Shown here piece after piece: positions 43,701 to 51,754 of a stretch of 64,000 bases of DNA; position 1 is the stretch's first letter, and each line of letters opens with the position of its first letter. The notes under the pieces are model-generated. The model saw only the letters and a list, made by a program, of their open reading frames with translations. It searched no databases and was not told the origin of the DNA. Both the position numbers and the translations under genes were made by a program. Source of the stretch: Cafeteria roenbergensis (taxonomy: Eukaryota; Sar; Bigyra; Bicosoecida; Cafeteriaceae); NCBI GenBank assembly GCA_008330645.1, contig VLTN01000025.1, forward strand, positions 186,001 to 250,000, read 5' to 3'.

Positions 43701-45045
43701 AGAGGAGGAGCGACGCCTCCGGCAGCGCCAGCGGGCCCAAGGCGCCAATGTCACCACCCTTGGAGGCCCGCGACAGGGGCACCTCGACCTCCTCGATGGC
43801 CGTGAGCCCGTTGTGGACCGCGACAATGAGGCGCCGCGCAACGATGCGCATCCCCAGCTGGGCAACCAGGTCCGTGGTCCCGGGGAGGTCAGCCGCGGAG
43901 GCCATGCCGAGCACCGTGGCGTGCGAGCGCGCGAGCACGGCCAGCAGCCTGCCCTCCCAGAAGGGGGGCAGCGCGACCACGAGGCTGCGCAGGGAGAGGT
44001 GGAGCACAGGCGCCGAAACCGCGGGCTGCGGGAGCCGTGCTGGCAGGGAGGGCAGAGCCGGCCACAAGCACGGGAGCATCACGAAGCCGGGAGGGGCGGG
44101 GGGCGCGCCCCCCCACGCGGGCGCCTTGCGCAGGCGCTTCTCGCGCTCCGCTCCGGTCTCGGCGTCTCCCAGCGCCGCGTGCGCGGACGAGAGGGCGGCT
44201 GCAGCCTGCGCGGACGCCGGAACCGGCACGCATCGCAACCCCGGCACTCGGTCCAGCGGGCCAACCACGGCGTCCTCCTCGATGAAGTCCACCAGCGCCT
44301 GGCCTGCCGGATGGGAAAAGAGCGAGTATCGCAGCTCGGCGCCGGGCGAGGCCCCGGGGCGCTCGCCGTCGACTGCCAGCACCAGGGCCTGGGGCGAGCC
44401 GGAGAGCACCTGCACGACGCGCAGGCCGTCCACGTCGTCCAGGTCGAGGTCGGCCTTGCGCACTTCGGCCGCGTTGTCAGGAGTGGGGGCCCGACGGATG
44501 CGGCCCGTGCTGCCGAAGGCGTACACAGCGCCCCAGCCCACGCCGACGGGCGGGCTGACCCGCGCGCCAGACGCCGTCTCCACCGCCAAGACCGCCTCCA
44601 CGACAAGAGCAACGTCCTCGCTCGTGATGCGCGTGTGGAAATACAGCGGCGTCCACTCCGTGGCCTCGATGAGGCCTTGGCTGCCGCGCACGGGCTTGCA
44701 CCGCAAGCCAACGGCCGATTGCCACGTGCGGCCAAAGAACGCCCGCACCGCCCGGTCGAAAAAGGACACCCTCCAATACAGGCGCACTACCTCGCCTGCC
44801 TCGGGCGCCACCACGGGCGGTTGCCGGACCCGGCAGTGGCCGAGCGCGAGGCACAGCACTCGGCTGCGCCCGTCCCGCTTCAGAGCCGCCACCCGGGGGT
44901 GAGGCAGCAGGGCATGGGACCGGCGGAGGCGACGAAACGAGGCGATGGCTCCCTGCAGCGGGCGGATGCCGCCGACGATGGCGTACTGCGGGCCTGGGCT
45001 CGGGAGCGTGGCCGTCGTTACGACCGGGGGGTCGCTGGCCGACAT
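37798..45045 (-). CDS. NPHP4: Nephrocystin-4
   Basis: Single exon, about 2,415 residues from the ATG at 45045 (the frame stays open 95 codons further up). The N-terminal C2-like part has WRVSFFDRAVRAFFGRTWQS (human RVSFFDVTYRHFFGRTWKT), TPLYFHTRI and a second C2-type piece near residue 1150, YLATASLQLELWDGDTHLPL (human [20 protein letters not shown]). The C-terminal third is a string of MSP-like Ig domains with VHCADPRVVCESRACVAG, ARDFLLLLYNDPFC, EPVISKEYDLTVS and LVYTNPWPEERTFSFSTDRP, all close to human. Nephrocystin-4 works with NPHP1 and RPGRIP1L at the ciliary transition zone. Human NPHP4 has 1,426 residues. The extra here is a charged coiled coil (about residues 660-790), a Pro-Ala repeat linker directly after it, and a helical insert around 1,570-1,830 with an EF-hand-like loop HDEEGSGRVRWAAF. 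Confidence 0.9.
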   Translation of the reverse strand: MSASDPPVVTTATLPSPGPQYAIVGGIRPLQGAIASFRRLRRSHALLPHPRVAALKRDGRSRVLCLALGHCRVRQPPVVAPEAGEVVRLYWRVSFFDRAVRAFFGRTWQSAVGLRCKPVRGSQGLIEATEWTPLYFHTRITSEDVALVVEAVLAVETASGARVSPPVGVGWGAVYAFGSTGRIRRAPTPDNAAEVRKADLDLDDVDGLRVVQVLSGSPQALVLAVDGERPGASPGAELRYSLFSHPAGQALVDFIEEDAVVGPLDRVPGLRCVPVPASAQAAAALSSAHAALGDAETGAEREKRLRKAPAWGGAPPAPPGFVMLPCLWPALPSLPARLPQPAVSAPVLHLSLRSLVVALPPFWEGRLLAVLARSHATVLGMASAADLPGTTDLVAQLGMRIVARRLIVAVHNGLTAIEEVEVPLSRASKGGDIGALGPLALPEASLLLSRSASVSASAAAAGEQAGRRRGGAAGTGAAAAAAGAGRGAGDSGRTAPPETDASNDNRDIKLSELRLDPMVVIRFRLEVDVSHPPPPSAGRPALAGLGGSLGGGSAQEERVRTLAVAVQEYPPFDGSALRLRNRRYPAGESVTKRPLEVPLRGAFSLSKAPGGVWNRDWAEFAVECEDPIDRPRATYNPASNPFVGLELVALRPKAQGGDTKVVYVRDRRGDDAAQQERDARRKEAESAAELMAKQQAELDAAVKALEAAKQTDGAEVEEGKDASEDAQAALRQLLDQQRKQREEAEELLRRERAEADERWRQRHDAAIKERDAEAKARAQAEEELARLRSLPKPAPAPAPAPAPAPAPAPAPAPAPAPAPAPAPAPSAVPSRAGSASHLTTPRDEPAAPPPAPPSPQWDATFGSVAEALTRPITPPIRNLAAVGTGRVDPRLVGGAAGPGFPRPGGSRFRGFCSPLTPAERALLSAHGYSDTADKPAEEALHGVSDLYVQPAHLEPELSDTLRASLITVRLAALVPTEGGVFDAPMAGETAAATDGSGPIVRAPSRVYATFQLYTCSPTRTPPLALVPAADDSGSGSHAASQRAAAAASVRLGDTQWRRPPRAGDPVSAHTDTKVSVGGRDGGGGGLGGGDESGSGAATAPGRPTMLLVSGADGSRGGHTRLAPSFEFLIDPSASHPGDAVAFAEYLATASLQLELWDGDTHLPLGTGHLPLRSLMRRQRRRVTSGRAVDVLAVDPAAPAGAVTADGGGPSGGVPGPSLTTGGAATVAPAAGSAGSRVCTLHILLSSEGRSGAGTFDALATADRTAGAAPGTVGAANAARAAAAAAAGLPAGTVTRGAARPPGAVDGFTSGAAPPQPPHADPSTRSGRRELRKARVLVEARRLRAGGGRDLDDLLRAAGAGREASAPPSLPRAVAEVDAPQAGGDPVPVARSAIAAPGSISDPASLSLRETKAIREALADGADEEGLAVDAFVELVYGGGSSATGLAAEASVRSGGDPLPWTRGMPGATVEFWGPAGAAASSDARSGGRWSIPSRPAGAVDGLLAAALRACAAPAGRGRDGSGVSDTAVLAVLDEAAGYAAQKRRVRRRHLDDRALAADATHEATAAALERAGALNPALEPLQAATAFTAAEASVECTEDEMTAGRLRHTLAVRAGVHLTDAEFAALLARHGGGAGPGGAGSLAVVKHAEVVRAILAAGDAADAAVAAKLAGERTDAFGPSFGGRLPAEVVVAAGKVRTLVRMLLATSAGGQGERGCLRAALLEHDEEGSGRVRWAAFKRVLERRLGLRVVLRAGDDPFDPALAERQLRRAMAVERSLRTGEGGVLAGAAGPGSADSEAELAKTRAAAIRALASGSQQRSGSSALGAAGDTDPELTLLRLYREGRKRELVAGVLARQVTHQVSLFPSCGRACILQLTVRNPFPHEERLRVVVDDPTGARELRLVSDADEWRFLRSVLPLSAPDPGASLIQCGAATGTVQSGAVTSGGHTMLAPLEAVTLGFVFLSFAPGVVRGAPGAMAVPAGEGEAAAAARAAALRSGTAPDAGRRGASALRSAPFTALALEAAAGSGDALDAAGDLGRAAVTARTVSVRVLSSSHGSPVAVMRCAVAPRPFAVHRTLRFFHGEDSTLTARLRLPTASDGAGTEEDDAGGGRAWAPGIPGLLPGGATAGRGARRLAERAGAGARFESTALAAPGQYVHCADPRVVCESRACVAGRELLVRVRAGAFPEARDFLLLLYNDPFCASLFECWRVVVHSVLRCDVSGALGARSELELVVRSDGRARRVRLASTLPRELWCPMAPPVGLTGGAYNRLRLAFQPLVTGSRRALVHAADVDTGALVCAWEVGATTAEPVISKEYDLTVSTAPLAGDALKRLVYTNPWPEERTFSFSTDRPDLVRLRDKSITLPSKAKGSAARGFVRLALRSRGDRGAANALIFVESAPGGLEEVLLLRISYV
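42565..42670. repeat. Pro-Ala-encoding repeat in nephrocystin-4
   Basis: About 35 residues of alternating Pro and Ala, encoded by a GGCGCC/GGTGCC-type hexanucleotide repeat. Such linkers are stiff and extended. Confidence 0.85.
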
Positions 45046-45398
45046 GGCCTGCGCTTGCTGTCGAGGCGCGCGGAGCCTGGTCCCGCCGAGCGTCGAGGCC
45101 TGGTGCCGCAGAGTTGCGCCTGTTGCGGCAGTTGTGCAGGCCCGGTCGCCGGGGAGGGGGCGGCCGTTGCGCTTTTCGCTGGGTTTGCTGTTTGCACGCC
45201 GCCGTTGGAGGGCTCTGTCGCCGTTATTCGCTGCTGCTTGCATATTTGTCCCGTCCCGCGTGATTGGCCCCGAATTCGCCGGCAGACCCCCCCCCAGGGA
45301 AACACGCGTGGAGGGCGCAGCGGACTGCAAGGCCGCGCAAATCGGCTGCTCGCTTCTGGCCCCGGGCGCTCCGTCAAGGAGGGCGAGGCCGCGCCGAG
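45046..45398. promoter_or_regulatory. Bidirectional promoter interval of NPHP4 and HEATR6
   Basis: 353 bp between divergent start codons. An AT-richer patch (45226-45260, with CTTGCATATTTG) stands out against the GC-rich surround and could hold core promoter elements. No test possible here. Confidence 0.4.
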
Positions 45399-48300
45399 AT
45401 GTCGTGGCGCCGGCCCCGCAAGCTGTCCAACAAACAGCTGCCCGTGCGGTTCTCCAGCGCCAGCGACGCCGTGCGCCAGGCTAGCAAGGGGATTCCGACC
45501 TCCGCACTGCTTGTTCCGTCCCATGTGAGTGGCACGTTCGCTGGCTCGAGGCAGGGCTGTCGGCGCTTCGCGGGGCCGCAAACGTTGTGCTCCCGCAGGG
45601 GGTTTGACCGAGCGGAGCTGTTTTGTGGCGGCGCCCGGCCGCTACGGGTGCCGTGCGCCGGCCGGGCCGATGCGTGGCAGCTTGAGCAAGCACGGGCCCT
45701 CCCGCTGGCGCACGGGCTCCCCTCCGGCGGCTTGCGCGCGAGCTGGTCCTTCGCCACGCGGTTCTGCAAACGCCGGTTCGCGCCCTGCATCGCGCGCCTT
45801 CACGCAGGACCGTCCCGCGTTTCTGGCCAAGAGCCTGACGATGCACGCCCCAGGCTCCAGCCAGGAGGAGGCGGCTGTGCGCGACGTGGACGCGACGCTC
45901 AGCAGCCTCCCAATGCGCCTGCCAGGCGTGGCCCTGCGCTCTGTGCTCGGGCGGCTGCTGGCGGTGGCGAAGCGCCTGGTCGGCCTCGCACCGCGCATTG
46001 GGTCCAGCGGCGCGGCAGGTCTCCGCGTGCACCCTTCGCCGAAGCTCCTGCTGGCGATGGGCGCCCGCCGCGCTCTCGTCGCGTTCCGCGGCCTGGGATT
46101 CCTCCTCTTCGAGAACGGGGACCGCTGCGGCCCCCTGCTCGAGGAGGTGGTTGCCCTGCTTGTAGCCGTGCTCAGTGGCGACGTCGTGCCGCAGGTAGCG
46201 TACGACATGGCGAACCACGCGCTGGCGGCCGCCTCCAAGGCGCGGCTCCAAGGGCGACAGCTGCCCGCCCCAAGCCTCCTCCCCTCCCTCGCGGCAGCGC
46301 TTTGGACGTTTGACGAGTGGCTCGAGGTGCGACAGGCGGCCCTGGTGTGCGCGGGCAACCTCCTGCAGCGCGGCGGCGTCCACTTGAAGCCGCACTCAGA
46401 GGCGCTGTACGCGGCAGTGTGGGCAGCGCTTCGGTCGGCCTTCAGAATGGAGGCGGCGGTCACTGCCAGCGTGAGGCGCCTGCTACCTGCAGAGGGGCCA
46501 GGCGCTCCCCTGCCAGCCGACCTCCAGGACGGCGTGGCCCGCTGCCCCAGCTGCTGCACCGTCACCAGGTCGCGGCTCCTCGGCTCTTCGCTGCGCGCCC
46601 TCCAGCTCCTCATCCCCTCTTGCTCCGGCGTGTACCGCCCCCACATCGACGAGCTCCTCCGCATCCTGCACACGGCCAGCACGTTCAAGCCCGCGCACGC
46701 GGACGAGGCGCGGCTGCCGCCCCCGCGTCGCTGGGACACGAGGCAGGGAGGCGCCTCCATCGACCTCGGCCGGGCAGTGCTCGACGAGCCCTCGGAGGCA
46801 GCGGAGGAGGACGCGGCGGTGGTTGACGGCGCCGATGCAGCGGCGGCACTCGCTGCGCTCGCTGCCACTGCCGACCAGGCTCCCGCGCCGCCCGACGCAG
46901 CCGCAGAAGCCGCAGCGGCGGCACCGGCTCCCCGAGCGGCTGCGCGGGCGGCAGCGGGAGGCGGAGCCTGGGCCGGAGCAGGCCAAGCCGCGGCGGCAAC
47001 CACAGCCGCAGCGGCAAGCGCTTCGCAGCCACCGCCACCGCCCAGAACAACGCCAGCTCAAGGCGCGAGCCCGCGCCCCGCCTGCCAGACGACACCTGCG
47101 GGGCCTGCCGCGTGGGCGACGCCCCCTGCGCTGCCTGCCAAGGCCGCGACCAGGGCTGACACCGCCGCTCTGTCAAGAGCCCCATCGGCTGCGCCCGCGG
47201 CAGCAGCAACAGCAGCGGGAGCGGCAGGCAGCGCCAGCCACAAGGGCGCAGGCCCTGACAGCGCGCGCAACGACGGCCGATCGACCCGGTCTCCAGCGCA
47301 CGCGGGGGGCGCTCCTGCGCAGCCCTGGCGCTCTCACAGCCGCATTCCCTGCAACCCTCCGAGCCCAGAGCGCCGGCGGGGCCCCGGCTATGAGACGGTC
47401 ATCGACGCGCCGGCGGAGCTGTCCAATGACCTGGCGTCGCCCCTGACGCCGCTGGACGCGTCGCGGCGAGTCGCAAGCGGATTCGCGGCCATCGATGCGC
47501 CGGGAGGGGCCGCAGCTGCGCCTGTTGCAAGGGCGGGCGCGGCCTCGGCGGTCGGCGCCGCCGCTCCCGCTGCAGTTGGCGCTGCCGACTGCTCCGTGGC
47601 AGCAGCAGGGTCGCGCGTGCCTGCTTCGGCAACGGTGGACGGGTCCCTGGCGCGAGGGGCGCCTTTGGCAAGCGCTGCGCACGCCCTGGGCGAGGCGACC
47701 TCAGCGGGCGGGGCGGACGCGACCTCGCGAGGGGGCGCGGCGGGAGCCGGGCGCGAGGAGGCGGCCACCCAACATGCGGTAGAGCACGTGCGGATCGCGG
47801 CTGGGCCCTCTGCTCAGTCGCCCGGCGGCCCTGGCGGAGCAGGGAGCGGGTCGCGGCCGTCGTTCCGGTCTCGTCTGGAGGCGTCTCGTGCCGGGGCAGG
47901 CGGGGCGTCCCGTCACGGCGGGACGGCGCCCGCAGCTGCGGGACAGTCGCGCCACGCCAGCAGCGGGCGCGCTGGAGCGGCGTCTTCCCGCGTGCCGCGC
48001 TCCGTGAGGGCCCCCCAAGCTGGCGCCCGGTCCGGCGCCGGCGCCAGGGCCAGTGCCGGCGCGGGGTCGGGGGACGACTGCGCCTCGGACGCAGGGTCGG
48101 ACTGGGGCCAGAGCTCAGAGGGGCGGGTTTCCAGGGGCGACCAGGTGTCCCAGCTGGACCCCCTGCGCGTGCGCACGACTGCCCTCGCGTGCATCCAGGC
48201 AGTGGCAAAGGCCTCTCCCGGCCTCCTCTACCCGCGGCTCGGGCTGTTTCTGCCGCAGGTGCAGGTCCTCTCGCCGCAGCCCGTGGCGCCGTCGCTGCTG

Positions 48301-51300
48301 ACTGCGCTGCTGTTCGACTCGTCAGCGCGCGTCCGAGAGGCTGCGGCCTCTGCCCTAGCGGCGGTGCTCGATAAGACACCGTTTCAAAAGTGGATTGCGC
48401 TCCCGCCCATCACAGACTCTCCCGGACCTGGGTCACCCGCGTCTCAGCGGACGGCGGGCAGGACCAGCCTGCGGGGCGCCGGGGCGGCCTCGCCAAGCGC
48501 CGCTTCGCCCCCCGCGCGCTTCGCCGGCAGCTCGCCCGCTGCCGCGGCAGCCTCGCCTCAGGCAGGCAGCCCGGGCACGGACGGCATGTCAGCTGCGTCT
48601 CTGGCACGCATGGAGCGGGTGCGCGCCGCCCGGGCGTCCGTCGGGGGCAGAGGAGCAGCCCGAGGCGGCATCGGCACGGGGCCCACGACGGCGTCGGACC
48701 GCACGGCCGCGATGGTCATCCAGACCCACAAGGGCCTGGCAAGGGCCCTGAGCGACGCGGCAAGGCCGCAAGCCCCGCTCGGGCTCGCGGTCGCAGTCGT
48801 GAAGACGGCAGCAACGCTCGTCGGGGCCACGCCGTACGAGCGCCTGGCCAGCGGGCTGGTCTCCCGCCTCGCGGCCCCTCTCTGCGACTTGGTCTGCTGC
48901 CGACGCCAGGCCGTGGTGGTAGCTGCTCTCCAGTGCGTTGGCGCGCTGGTCACGGCCAAGGGCTGTCTTTGCGAGGTGCGGTCGTTCGTGTTCGACGGCC
49001 CCCCCTCCTCAGCCAGCGAGGCTGGCAACAAGCCGGGCCAGGCGGAGCCGGACAGGCGGCCGGGCCTGCTCAGAACGCTCCTGGACATTGCAGAGGACAA
49101 GACAGCCCCGTCGCCGGTGCGGGCAGAGGTGCTCGCCGCGCTGGCGAAGATGTCGCACCACTACGCACGCGCGCTGAGCCTCGCATGGCCCCGCCTGGCG
49201 CCCGTGCTGCGGGCGTCCTTCTCGGACCCGCAGGCCCCCATCCGAAGCAGCGGGCTGCGCGTGCTGGAGGAGCTTCTCCGCGCAAGGGCTGCAGAGGCGG
49301 CGGCGCTTGCTGGCGCCGCGTCGTCGGCGGTGGCAGCTGCAGCGAGAGCCGGGTCTCTGCCCGAGGGCGCTCCGGCCGGCGCCGCCGAGCTGCCATCCCG
49401 CGCTGCTCCAGGAGCTGCTGCTGCCGCTGCCGCTGCAGTCTCTGCCGCTGCAGTCTCTGCCACCGCCCCTGCAGCGGCCGGAATGGGCCGCAGGGGTGCT
49501 CCTGCGACAGGTCAGGTGGAGCCCCTTGTCGCTGAAATCGGGTGTCCGGACCGGGGGACGCAGCCTGGCCTCGTCGGCGGCCCTGCAGCCGGTGGGTGCG
49601 AAGCAAGCAGCTCCGAGGCTGCCCCGGACGCTGACGCCTCTGGGCTCGGCTGGCCGTCTCCCACGGCAGGGCGGGGCGACGCCGGGAAGGCGGCGTCGGA
49701 CGAGGACGCACTTCCTCTCGGCCTGCTCGTCTCCAAGCACCTCCCCCGCGCCATGCGCGACCCCGCCGTCCCCGTCCGCTCGGTGGCCTGCATGTGCGTG
49801 TCCTACCTGCTCCCGACGGACTGGCAGGCGCGCGCTCCCAGCGACCGCGCCCGCCTTGCAGCCACTGCGCTCGGCGGCGGCGGCGGCGTTGAGCCCTCGG
49901 CCGTTGACGAGGCCACCCGACTTGCTGTCGTAGAGAGCGTGTTTGCGGCTTGCAGGGACGAGAGCGCGGCCGTGCGCGCCGCTGGGTGCCGAGTGCTCGG
50001 GTCGTTTTCCACGTTTGCGCTGTGGAAGCGCCCGTCCTTTGCCCGGCCCGCGGTGGAGCACATGCTCACCTGCGTCACGGACCCCGTGCTGAACGTGCGC
50101 TCGCGTGCCGCCTGGGGGCTGGGCTGCCTGTGCGCGGCCCCCGTGCTGGTGGCCGCTCTCCCGCCGACGCTGCGCGCGGCCGCCCTGGTCCACCCCTCCC
50201 CAGCCACTTCCGCCGGGCAGGCTCCCGCCCTGGCATCCGCGGGCACGCAGCGGCCGGCGGACCCCAAGAGCGCGCCGCGTCGTGGTATCGATGCGGCCCC
50301 GCCGGCTCGAGGCTTGCGCGACGGCGCGGCCGCTGCTTCTGCGCCTCGCGAAGTGGCGCCAGTTGGGCAGAGCCCGCTCAGGCCCGTGTCGGTTCGCAGC
50401 ATGGCCCAGGCCGAGGCCGCTACGGGCCGCCACGCCCAGGCCGCCTCTCGTCACGTTGGCAGTGCCGGTGAGGCCCTGTCGTCCGGCGCTGCCCCCGAGT
50501 CCTCGCTGACCAGTCTGCTGGGCCCGGACCTGCTGCGGCGACTGGTACTGGCTCTGTCCCGGCTGTGCGAGGACCACGACCGCGTTGCGTCCTCCGCCGC
50601 CCGCACGATGGGGCTCGCGGCTTCGGCGCTGGTGGAGCTGGAGCGCGCCGACGGTGCCGACCCGGCGAGCGCCAGCTGCGCGTCGTCGTCTACTCAGGAG
50701 CCCCGGGACGCTGACCTCACCGCCCGTGGAGCCCGCGTGCTATGCCGGCTTGTGCGGGACGCCAAGGGGGCCTCCGCCAAGACTCGTTGGAACGCCGCCT
50801 ACGCCATTGGGGTGCTGCTTGCCGCCGGCGCAAGCTGGGGATCGGCGAGTGCGGCACCCGCTGCCCCTGCGAGTGCGCGGGGGCAGCGAGCGCGCTTGCC
50901 GACAGGAATCCCGGCCAGGGCGTCGGCAGCGCGCTCGCCGCCTGGCGTGAAGCGGCAGCCGTCTCTGGGGCCGGTTGCCGGGCTGCCGTCCGCCGCCTTT
51001 GTTCCCCCCTCCCCCTCGTCTCTGCAAGCGGTTCCAGACTGGCGGACTGACGCGCTTGCTGCCCTGCGGGAGGTGCTCTGCTCGGCGTCCAACTTCAAGG
51101 TTCGCATCGCAGCTGCCCAGGCGCTAGGCGATGCAGCCAGCGCCTCCGCTGCCTTTGCGGCGGAGGCCTGCGTTGCACTCGCAGAGGGCCTTGAGCGCGC
51201 AAGCACAGCCACCGACTTTACGGAGTACCGGTACAAGGCGCAGCTTGAGCAGCAGGCATGCCAGGCCCTGCGCCGAGCGCTGGTGACTGTGGGCCCAGCG

Positions 51301-51540
51301 CCGCCGCCGGGCCTGGCCGAGCGGCTGGAGCCCCACGGCGCAAGGCTGCGGGCGATGCTGCGGTCGGAATGGGACGAGGACGGCACCGACGCCGATTCTG
51401 ACGACGGCGGTGCTGCGGCAGCTCCGTGCGAACCCGCCGCGGCCGGCGACGAGTTCGCGGACAGCCCGGGCGCCGCGGCTTCCCTCGCCGAGCGCGCATG
51501 CCATGTGCTCGACAGTTTGTGCCCAAAGCCTGCGGCGTAG
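45399..51540 (+). CDS. HEATR6: HEAT-repeat protein HEATR6-like
   Basis: Two exons, 45399-45524 (42 codons, donor GTGAGT) and 45808-51540, about 1,952 residues; the junction is in phase 0 at CTTCACGCAG. HEAT repeats run through the protein: for example AVAKASPGLLYPRLGLFLPQ and SSARVREAAASALAAVLDKTP in the middle, and a C-terminal block TRWNAAYAIGVLLAAG (about residue 1702), ASNFKVRIAAAQALGDAAS and TDFTEYRYKAQLEQQACQAL. These match human HEATR6 ([51 protein letters not shown]) in order and spacing. HEATR6 is a poorly understood protein. The repeats are split by long Ala/Pro/Ser-rich low-complexity inserts, mainly 46800-48150 and 49270-49700, which explain the length over the human protein (about 1,180). 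It starts back to back with nephrocystin-4. Confidence 0.82.
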
Positions 51541-51754
51541 CTGGCGTGTGCGGCCGCGGCCGCGGCGAGGCCGACGGAGGGTGGGAAAACGGCGAACCCA
51601 ACCAGCCGCCTGCCGATAGCCGGTCGCTCGTTTGAAGCGTTGCGATTGCCGTTTGGGCGAGTGGCGACAGGCCGACTGAAGCAACGCGCGGCCCAGCAAG
51701 CAACCACACTCCTGGCCCCTCCGTGTCCGACCCCCGGCCGAGGAGGGGCCCAGA

